Source: CAYRMV01 sp964425255 (GTDB taxonomy: Bacteria; Bacteroidota; Bacteroidia; Flavobacteriales_D; Crocinitomicaceae). Taken from it: a stretch of DNA of 6,834 nucleotides. Positions 1 through 4,945 of the stretch are shown here, piece after piece. Made by a program: the position numbers and the translations under genes. The notes beneath the pieces were generated by a model, which had not been told where the DNA came from, searched no databases, and saw nothing but the letters and a program-made list of their open reading frames with translations. The DNA lies in assembly GCA_964425255.1 (NCBI GenBank), contig CAYRMV010000165.1:1-6834 (forward strand). Reading direction: 5' to 3'. The first letter of the stretch is position 1. Every line of letters starts with the position of its first letter.

Positions 1-1
1 T

Positions 2-937
2 GAAGCACAAAATGTTCCTCAGTTATTTTCCTATATACAAGAAATTGTGGATGACTCCGGAATCCAAGGGCAATTTATTTTGAGTGGTTCACAAAATTTT
101 TTATTGTTTGAAAAAATCACACAAAGTTTAGCAGGAAGAGTCTACATGATGGAATTACTTCCTTTTTGTCAACAAGAGATTCGTTCAAAACACGAACAAT
201 CACCCGAGGAAGCAATTTTGTTTGGTGGATACCCAAGACTTATTCATCAAGGTATTGATCCATCTGATTTCTTTCCATCGTACATACAAACCTATATTGA
301 AAGAGATGTACGATCTATTCTTCATGTACAAGATTTGAATTCATTTCAAAAATTCTTATCCCTTTGCTCGCATTCGGTTGGGCAATTATTTAATGCCAAT
401 CATTTTGCTAAAATAATCGGTGTTGATGTAAAAACAATTAAACGATGGCTAACCGTTCTTGAAACCAGTTACTTGGTTTTCACTGTAAAACCGTGGCATC
501 GGAATTTTTCAAAAAGGATTGTAAAAACACCCAAACTTTATTTTTATGACACTGGATTAGCCTCTTACCTACTAGGAATAACTTCGTCTCAGGAGCTACA
601 AACATCGACATACAAAGGAGCCTTGTTTGAAAATTATATGCTTTTGGAAATAGGAAAAAATTTACGAGCAAAAGGTGCAATACGTCCTTTTCATTTTTGG
701 AGAGACAGTAATGGAAATGAAATAGATTTAGTCATTGAAAAAGGAAATAAAATTCAACTTGTTGAAATGAAATATTCACAAACGATCAAACCTGAATTTA
801 TTAAAGGATTACACTATTTGGATGAACTCAATAAAGAGTTGATTTTTTCTCATTATTTAGCAAGTACCGTTGATAAAACAAGTAAACGTACAAATGAAAC
901 CATTCTTTCTTGGAAAGATGCAGCTTTATTTGAGTAA
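2..937 (+). CDS. AAA_14 / DUF4143 family ATP-binding protein, 5'-truncated by window edge
   Basis: The frame is open from the window edge to TAA, giving 311 residues. The first residues (EAQNVP) are the end of a Walker B motif; position 1 is a t, which fits a preceding Asp codon GAT, so the P-loop lies just outside the window. The GTG at 47 is internal and not a credible start. Seen in order: SGSQ (about residues 33-36), a sensor-1-like strand end; the QSLAGR segment typical of the AAA_14 family; the YIERDV segment opening the DUF4143-type region; a winged-helix-like stretch (about 124-160); then FWRDSNGNEIDLVIE and LVEMKYS (about 232-258), whose Glu, Asp and Glu-x-Lys resemble a PD-(D/E)xK nuclease fold. 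Family members usually have close to 400 residues, so roughly 80-90 are missing. The cellular role of this family is not established. The gene is AT-richer than the rest of the window and ends 7 bp from the convergent dnaG stop. Confidence 0.92.
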   Translation, partial: EAQNVPQLFSYIQEIVDDSGIQGQFILSGSQNFLLFEKITQSLAGRVYMMELLPFCQQEIRSKHEQSPEEAILFGGYPRLIHQGIDPSDFFPSYIQTYIERDVRSILHVQDLNSFQKFLSLCSHSVGQLFNANHFAKIIGVDVKTIKRWLTVLETSYLVFTVKPWHRNFSKRIVKTPKLYFYDTGLASYLLGITSSQELQTSTYKGALFENYMLLEIGKNLRAKGAIRPFHFWRDSNGNEIDLVIEKGNKIQLVEMKYSQTIKPEFIKGLHYLDELNKELIFSHYLASTVDKTSKRTNETILSWKDAALFE

Positions 938-944
938 AAATAAA

Positions 945-2930
945 TTAGCGTAAAACGATTCTACCTAACTGCTCTGCGATGGCTTTTTTCACTCGCTCAA
1001 GTGCGATTTGCTCCGAAAGTAAATCCGTCAATTTGTCTAGGTCATCGTTGCTTAATACTTCCAATTCTGATCGAATTTCGTGAATTCGACTTTCAACTTT
1101 ATCTGCTTTAAAGGTATAAATTGCCTCTTGCACTGCGCGTTTTAATTTATCTAATTCGGTATTCGTATCGATGTTGTATTTGGTTAACCAATTGTGACTC
1201 AATTCATAATTATCCGTTTCGAGTTCGGACACAAGCTTAACAATTTCCTGATTTTCAGCTCGTAAAAAGTAACTTCCTTTGTAGAAAATCCCCTCGTTTA
1301 AACCCTGAGAAATCATTGTGTGAATTTCATTGAAAACGGGATGATAAAAAACCAACTCATCTCGGTGCAATTCATGACAAACCAATTCAGCAACGGATGT
1401 TTCAATCGTAATGCGTTCACCCAACTCATTCACTTGTTCCAATTCGATGGCGTAGGTTCCGTACTTGACTAAAATTCGGATTAAATCATACTCGGCATGA
1501 TTTGATTTAAACGTTTGAGCAACTCGTGGTACTTGGGTAGTTACCGCTTGTGGAGTAGGTTCAACTGGTGGAAGAATCAATTCGCTCTCTGCAGCAGGAA
1601 TTTCGCCTGATTTTGCCAAAATCCCTTTTCGCGCTTTTAATAATTCTCCTTGAATTATCGACTCTTCGATATCAAAACGAGTGGCAATTTCTTTAGAGTA
1701 AACCGACCGCGAAATTGAATCAGGAATTAAGGAAATGGAGTGAACGATATCGTGGATTAATTTCACCCGTTGACTTGGCTCCACATTTCCATCCCCTAAC
1801 AACAATTCCGCTTTAAAGGATAAAAAGTCTTTTGTATTCGCTTTGATGTAGTTCTCTAACTCCGTTGAGCTCACCTTCTTGGAATAGGAATCAGGATCGT
1901 CTCCGTCTGGAAAAAGCACGACGCGCACATTCATCCCTTCTTCCAAAATCAAATCGATTCCACGGAAAGAAGCTTTGATTCCAGCAGCATCGCCATCATA
2001 CAAAATGGTAATATTTTGTGTGTAACGACGAATTAGTTTGATTTGATCTTTCGTTAAGGAAGTTCCAGAAGACGAAACCGTGTTGGCAACGCCCGCTTGG
2101 TGCATGCTAATGACATCTGTGTATCCTTCAACGAGGTAACAATTGTCGTATTTGATAATGTCTCCTTTCGCAAAATACAATCCGTACAGAATTTCACTTT
2201 TGTTGTAAATGATACTTTCTGGCGAATTGAAATATTTGGCGATTTTTTTGTCAGTTCCAAGAGTACGACCACCAAATCCCAGAACTCTTCCTGTTACTGC
2301 ATGAATTGGAAACATCACTCTTCCCCGGAAAAAATCGAAGTGGCGATCTTCTTTCGTTTTGACCAAGCCAACTTTTTCGAGGTATTCTAATTTATATCCT
2401 TTAGCTAGAGCAGCTTCAGTAAAATCATTTCCTTTGTTGAGGCAATAACCTAATTGAAATTTCTCAATGATATCCATTCGAAAACCCCGTTCCATGAAAT
2501 AACTCAAGGCGATTGCTTTTCCTTCTTCGGTTTGATGCATGGAGGAATAAAAATGATTTTTCGCAAATTCATTGATAATATTGAGACTTTCCCTTTCGGA
2601 AATAGCTGCAATTTCTTCTGCTGTTTGAGGTTCTTCTTCAGGAAGTTGAATCCCATATTTATCGGCCAACCAACGCAACGCTTCTGGGTAGGAAAAATGT
2701 TCTTTTTCCATGAGGAAAGTAACCACTGATCCGCCTTTTCCAGTTGAAAAACACTTAAAAATCTGCTTCGCAGGTGAAACGACAAACGAAGGTGTTTTTT
2801 CATCTGTAAATGGACTCAAGCCTTTCATGCTCGAACCTGCGCGTTTTAGATGTACAAATTCCCCGATGACTTCCTCAATACGAGCAGTCTGCATGATATC
2901 ATCGATAATATGCGGAGGAATTCGAGCCAT
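945..2930 (-). CDS. dnaG: DNA primase DnaG
   Basis: This is a 661-residue DnaG-type primase, which makes the RNA primers for leading- and lagging-strand DNA synthesis with the replicative helicase. Domains: N-terminal CHC2-type zinc-finger region (about 1-100); RNA polymerase domain (about 120-375) with FFRGRVMFPI (200-209) and VLGFGGRTL (216-224); and a TOPRIM core with catalytic EGYTD (Glu268), YDGDAAG (Asp312, Asp314) and DGDDPD (Asp345, Asp347). A Pro-rich linker (about 445-475) leads to a weakly conserved helicase-binding C-terminus. The TOPRIM acidic residues are intact, but three of the four zinc ligands are replaced: Ser39, Thr42, Cys60, Thr63 occupy the places of Cys, His, Cys, Cys. 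The ATG at 2930-2928 directly follows the TAA of the upstream lipoprotein gene with no spacer, so translation is probably coupled. The gene is last in a polyprenyl synthase-lipoprotein-dnaG unit, not in an rpsU-dnaG-rpoD arrangement. Confidence 0.97.
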   Translation of the reverse strand: MARIPPHIIDDIMQTARIEEVIGEFVHLKRAGSSMKGLSPFTDEKTPSFVVSPAKQIFKCFSTGKGGSVVTFLMEKEHFSYPEALRWLADKYGIQLPEEEPQTAEEIAAISERESLNIINEFAKNHFYSSMHQTEEGKAIALSYFMERGFRMDIIEKFQLGYCLNKGNDFTEAALAKGYKLEYLEKVGLVKTKEDRHFDFFRGRVMFPIHAVTGRVLGFGGRTLGTDKKIAKYFNSPESIIYNKSEILYGLYFAKGDIIKYDNCYLVEGYTDVISMHQAGVANTVSSSGTSLTKDQIKLIRRYTQNITILYDGDAAGIKASFRGIDLILEEGMNVRVVLFPDGDDPDSYSKKVSSTELENYIKANTKDFLSFKAELLLGDGNVEPSQRVKLIHDIVHSISLIPDSISRSVYSKEIATRFDIEESIIQGELLKARKGILAKSGEIPAAESELILPPVEPTPQAVTTQVPRVAQTFKSNHAEYDLIRILVKYGTYAIELEQVNELGERITIETSVAELVCHELHRDELVFYHPVFNEIHTMISQGLNEGIFYKGSYFLRAENQEIVKLVSELETDNYELSHNWLTKYNIDTNTELDKLKRAVQEAIYTFKADKVESRIHEIRSELEVLSNDDLDKLTDLLSEQIALERVKKAIAEQLGRIVLR

Positions 2931-3353
2931 TTATTTTACTTCGTCGTAGTTGATTTCAGAATCCAATGAACCATCGGGTTTAAACGTTTGCCAAACGCCT
3001 ACTTTCTCATCCATGTTGTATTCTCCGACGTAGCGAAGTGTTCCGTTTGGATACTTTACGATGGAATGACCGTGTTTTTTTCCATTGATGTAATGTGTTA
3101 CCGAAAGTTCATCTCCATTTTCACCAAGGAAAACCCAACGTCCATGGCGTCTTTTTTCGCTGTCTTGACGGCCTTTGAACTTGATGTGTTTTTTTCCCGG
3201 ATAATATTCCCGAAACTCACCATTAACAATTTCGACTAAATTTTCTTCTTCTTTGTGTTGTTTTTTCACTTCTTCTTTGCAACTAGAAAATGAAAGCGAT
3301 ACCAAAAACAACGATGCTAAAAACCACCCGTTCACTTTATTTATTGTCATCAT
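2931..3353 (-). CDS. small MORN-repeat lipoprotein, hypothetical
   Basis: The gene encodes 140 residues. The N-terminus has a Lys, a hydrophobic stretch (WFLASLFLVSL) and a lipobox ending at Cys25 (SFSSC), so it should be exported and lipid-anchored. KEE directly follows the Cys, resembling the Lys-plus-acidic surface-export signal of Bacteroidota lipoproteins. A charged linker leads to about three MORN_2-like units built on the pattern G-x-W...NG (GRWVFLGENG, GKKHGHSIVKYPNG, VGVWQTFKPDG), similar to YwqK-type antitoxin-like proteins. MORN units usually mediate protein or membrane contacts; no catalytic motif is visible and I assign no function. I chose the ATG at 3353-3351 because it lies 7 bp after the prenyl synthase stop and begins the signal peptide. 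A second ATG follows at once, and an in-frame TTG at 3398 would add 15 residues inside the upstream gene. The TAA abuts the dnaG ATG. Confidence 0.82.
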   Translation of the reverse strand: MMTINKVNGWFLASLFLVSLSFSSCKEEVKKQHKEEENLVEIVNGEFREYYPGKKHIKFKGRQDSEKRRHGRWVFLGENGDELSVTHYINGKKHGHSIVKYPNGTLRYVGEYNMDEKVGVWQTFKPDGSLDSEINYDEVK

Positions 3354-3360
3354 ATCTTTC

Positions 3361-4332
3361 TTATTTTTCTCGGTTGATTGTGTAGGCAACCAAACCAATT
3401 AATGCTTTTTTCGCTGGCGATTCAGGAATTGGCTCTAAAAAAGCCAAAGCTTCATCAACTAGTTCCAACATGCGTTTGTGTGCATATTGAATTCCTCCTG
3501 CCTCAATCACTAATTCGACAGCACGTTTAACCATTTTGCTATTTTCGTTGTGATTTTTAACAATGTTGATCAATTCCCGACGTATTTCTTTTGAACTATG
3601 CTCCAGGGCATAAATCAAGGGCAAAGTCATTTTGCGTTCGCGGATATCCAAGCCGGTTGGTTTTCCAATATCGTTGGGCGTTCCATAATCAAAAATATCG
3701 TCTTTAATTTGAAAAGCGAGACCCACTAACTCCCCAAACTGTCGCATTTCTAAGGCGATGTCTTCCCGTTCAACGGAAGCAGCTGCCGCTTCACAAACGG
3801 TTGCAATCAAGGATGCCGTTTTTTGACGAATCACATCGAAATAAACTTCTTCGGTGATGTCTAAGCGACGGGCTTTTTCAATTTGCAACAATTCACCCTC
3901 ACTCATTTCACGAACAGCGCGAGCCATGATACCTAAAACACGCGTATTGTTGTTTTCAATGGACAATAACAAGACTTTGGAAAGCATGTAATCCCCCACT
4001 AAAACGGCAATTTTGTTTCGCCACAAAGCATTGATCGAAAAAAATCCACGGCGCTCGTTGGCATCATCCACCACATCGTCATGTACCAAAGTAGCTGTGT
4101 GCAACAATTCGACTAAGGAAGCCGCTTGGTACGTTTTGTCGTTGATCTCGCCTAGCATTTTGGCAGTGAGAAACAAAAACATGGGACGCATTTGCTTTCC
4201 TTTGCGGCGAATGATGTAGTGTGTAATTTTGTCCAACAAAGGAACTTTGGATTGCATGTTGGCGCGAAAACGAAGCTCAAATTCCTTCATTTCCGTTTCA
4301 ATCGGTTGCATTATTTCGTTGACGGACATCAT
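3361..4332 (-). CDS. polyprenyl diphosphate synthase (trans-type, IspB-like long-chain)
   Basis: This 323-residue all-helical isoprenyl diphosphate synthase condenses isopentenyl diphosphate onto an allylic diphosphate with Mg2+. Visible motifs: GKQMRP (45-50); first Asp-rich motif DDVVD (85-89) followed by NERRG (92-96); RQKTASL (169-175); GLAFQIKDDIFDY with the second Asp-rich motif (211-215); and GKPTGLDI (223-230). Length is normal for the family. The residue five before the first Asp motif is Ala80 and the next is Thr81, with no bulky aromatic to cap the chain, as in octaprenyl synthase IspB, so a product longer than C20 is expected. In Bacteroidota that is most likely the C30-C35 side chain of menaquinone; the exact length is inference. 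The N-terminus (MSVNEIMQPI) matches remembered flavobacterial homologues, supporting the ATG at 4332 or the adjacent ATG at 4329. It is first in the minus-strand unit and is followed 7 bp later by the lipoprotein gene. Confidence 0.95.
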   Translation of the reverse strand: MMSVNEIMQPIETEMKEFELRFRANMQSKVPLLDKITHYIIRRKGKQMRPMFLFLTAKMLGEINDKTYQAASLVELLHTATLVHDDVVDDANERRGFFSINALWRNKIAVLVGDYMLSKVLLLSIENNNTRVLGIMARAVREMSEGELLQIEKARRLDITEEVYFDVIRQKTASLIATVCEAAAASVEREDIALEMRQFGELVGLAFQIKDDIFDYGTPNDIGKPTGLDIRERKMTLPLIYALEHSSKEIRRELINIVKNHNENSKMVKRAVELVIEAGGIQYAHKRMLELVDEALAFLEPIPESPAKKALIGLVAYTINREK

Positions 4333-4338
4333 GGGTTA

Positions 4339-4346
4339 CAAATATA
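4339..4346 (-). promoter_or_regulatory. -7 box TATATTTG of polyprenyl synthase-lipoprotein-dnaG operon
   Basis: Read on the minus strand, TATATTTG matches the Bacteroidota -7 consensus TAnnTTTG exactly. It ends 6 bp before the ATG of the prenyl synthase gene, so transcription would start 0-4 nt from the ATG and the mRNA would be nearly leaderless. No convincing TTG/TTTG -33 element is seen 17-23 bp upstream, which lowers confidence. Confidence 0.5.
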
Positions 4347-4396
4347 CATCAGGTTTTCCGAATGTGGTACGAATTTGTTTTTTTTGTGAATCTTTC

Positions 4397-4432
4397 AAAA
4401 ATGAAAATCGGGATATCCCGATATTCATTTTT
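4397..4432. repeat. 36-bp near-perfect palindrome (copy 1 of repeat)
   Basis: The centre is the perfect 16-bp palindrome ATCGGGATATCCCGAT (4407-4422). Outside it the left arm AAAAATGAAA and right arm ATTCATTTTT are also complementary except at one pair (4406 and 4423, both A). The whole 36 bp therefore forms an inverted repeat with one mismatch. The part 4407-4432 recurs at 4684 and 4716. It could be an operator for a dimeric regulator or part of a dispersed repeat. The right arm ends in a T-run, so terminator activity is possible, but no rightward gene ends here. Confidence 0.85.
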
Positions 4433-4476
4433 TGAGCCATTTTTTTTCCAAATTAATTGATTCGTTGAATGATTAA

Positions 4477-4625
4477 CCGTTTCGCATCCAACCGCACTAG
4501 GGGGTGAAACGGCATCCTTGTTTTTTCATCGTTGAAAGTTAGCATTCAATTTATCAATTAAAATGATTTTGCCAATTTTTTAATGACCTTGCCCGAAATC
4601 AAAGAACGATGGAAAAACAAGATAC
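4477..4625. other. compound of two adjacent stem-loops; candidate structured RNA or dispersed repeat
   Basis: Stem 1 pairs 4477-4485 (CCGTTTCGC) with 4504-4512 (GTGAAACGG): nine pairs including one G-U in the + sense, with an 18-nt loop. Stem 2 pairs 4512-4533 with 4605-4625: 19 Watson-Crick pairs, one T-G wobble, one C/A mismatch and one bulged C, closing a 71-nt AT-rich loop. The stems abut, sharing G4512. Mismatches and wobbles do not favour either strand, so the orientation of any transcript is undecided. A GC-richer tail (about 4626-4665, including CCCGCTCGAG) may belong to the element. From memory the layout resembles dispersed intergenic repeats of Bacteroidota genomes, but I cannot confirm this. 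The Flavo-1 and other Bacteroidota RNA motifs are alternatives to test. Confidence 0.55.
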
Positions 4626-4683
4626 AGTGGAAGACCCGCTCGAGTGCCCAAAACCCTGTTTTTAAACTAACTTTTTAACCCAA

Positions 4684-4709
4684 ATCGGAATATCCCGATA
4701 TGCATTTTT
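4684..4709. repeat. palindrome repeat, copy 2
   Basis: The core ATCGGAATATCCCGAT (4684-4699) differs from copy 1 by one base, which breaks one pair of the palindrome. It is followed by ATGCATTTTT, one base different from the tail of copy 1. It lies in the same orientation, 277 bp from copy 1 and 32 bp before copy 3. Confidence 0.8.
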
Positions 4710-4715
4710 CCCCAT

Positions 4716-4741
4716 ATCGGAATATCCCGATATTCATTTTT
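4716..4741. repeat. palindrome repeat, copy 3
   Basis: The core ATCGGAATATCCCGAT (4716-4731) is identical to copy 2, and the tail ATTCATTTTT is identical to copy 1. It starts 32 bp after copy 2, about three helical turns, so both sites would face the same side of the DNA. The 9-mer GATATTCAT in this copy (4729-4737) recurs at 4762-4770, 33 bp on, as a possible decayed half-copy. Confidence 0.8.
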
Positions 4742-4762
4742 TTATAAAATATTAAATAATTG

Positions 4763-4842
4763 ATATTCATATATTTAAACAAAAAACCATCAACATCCCA
4801 ACACCAAACATACTCCATTCTCCCCAACTTTCTTCCCTCACT
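4763..4842 (+). other. 80-nt G-free, C-rich stretch
   Basis: The + strand has no G from 4763 to 4842, while C makes up 27 of the 72 bases from 4771 to 4842. The preceding 4730-4761 also lacks G, so only one G occurs over 113 bases. Such C-over-G single-strand bias is what Rho utilisation sites look like, but no transcript is known to cross here, so the role is open. Confidence 0.6.
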
Positions 4843-4918
4843 GACTCACCCGTATCGACGATTGACTAAACGGAAAATTCTGATCGGTGAGTTGCACGCA
4901 ATTTCTCAGTAGAATGTG

Positions 4919-4926
4919 TATCTTCG
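4919..4926 (+). promoter_or_regulatory. candidate -7 box TATCTTCG of S15 hydrolase gene
   Basis: TATCTTCG matches TAnnTTTG at all but one fixed position and lies 19 bp before the ATG at 4946. A TTG at 4892-4894 could serve as the -33 element, though the 24-bp spacing is slightly longer than the usual 17-23. A purine-rich GAAAG (4937-4941) before the ATG is at best a weak ribosome binding site. Confidence 0.45.
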
Positions 4927-4945
4927 TTGCACAATCGAAAGAAAC

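Larger units (their letters stand above)
4333..4945. other. 613-bp divergent intergenic region with repeats and hairpins
   Basis: This gap separates two genes transcribed away from each other. I see no plausible protein gene in it: open frames are short, lack homologous-looking sequence, or are extensions of neighbouring frames. From left to right it holds the leftward promoter, a 36-bp near-perfect palindrome, two adjacent stem-loops, two more palindrome cores in tandem, a very AT-rich patch (about 4738-4780), a G-free C-rich stretch and the rightward promoter. Since both neighbours diverge, the gap needs no gene terminator, so its hairpins call for another explanation. Confidence 0.8.

Noticed and set aside
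938..944. Terminator between the ATPase and dnaG
   Set aside because: Only 7 A/T bases separate the two stop codons and no hairpin can be formed there.
2097..2949. Several plus-strand open frames across the N-terminal half of dnaG
   Set aside because: They are antisense to a well-conserved primase and have no recognisable domains.
3354..3398. Upstream TTG start for the lipoprotein gene
   Set aside because: It lies inside the prenyl synthase gene and would put 15 polar residues before a clear signal peptide; the ATG at 3353 is correctly placed.
4397..4433. Rho-independent terminator
   Set aside because: The T-run after the hairpin would suit a rightward transcript, but both neighbouring genes run away from this gap. 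It could only end an unannotated transcript, so I list it as a palindrome instead.
4473..4680. Target-site duplication TTAACC at 4473-4478 and 4675-4680 around the stem-loop element
   Set aside because: A six-base match in AT-rich DNA is easily due to chance, and the left copy overlaps the first hairpin arm.
4397..4741. CRISPR array
   Set aside because: There are only three copies, spaced 277 and 32 bp start to start. The units are near-palindromes of 16-36 bp and there are no uniform spacers or cas genes.
4916..4945. GTG start for the S15 hydrolase
   Set aside because: It precedes the promoter-like box and would place a charged, Cys-containing stretch in front of the signal peptide.
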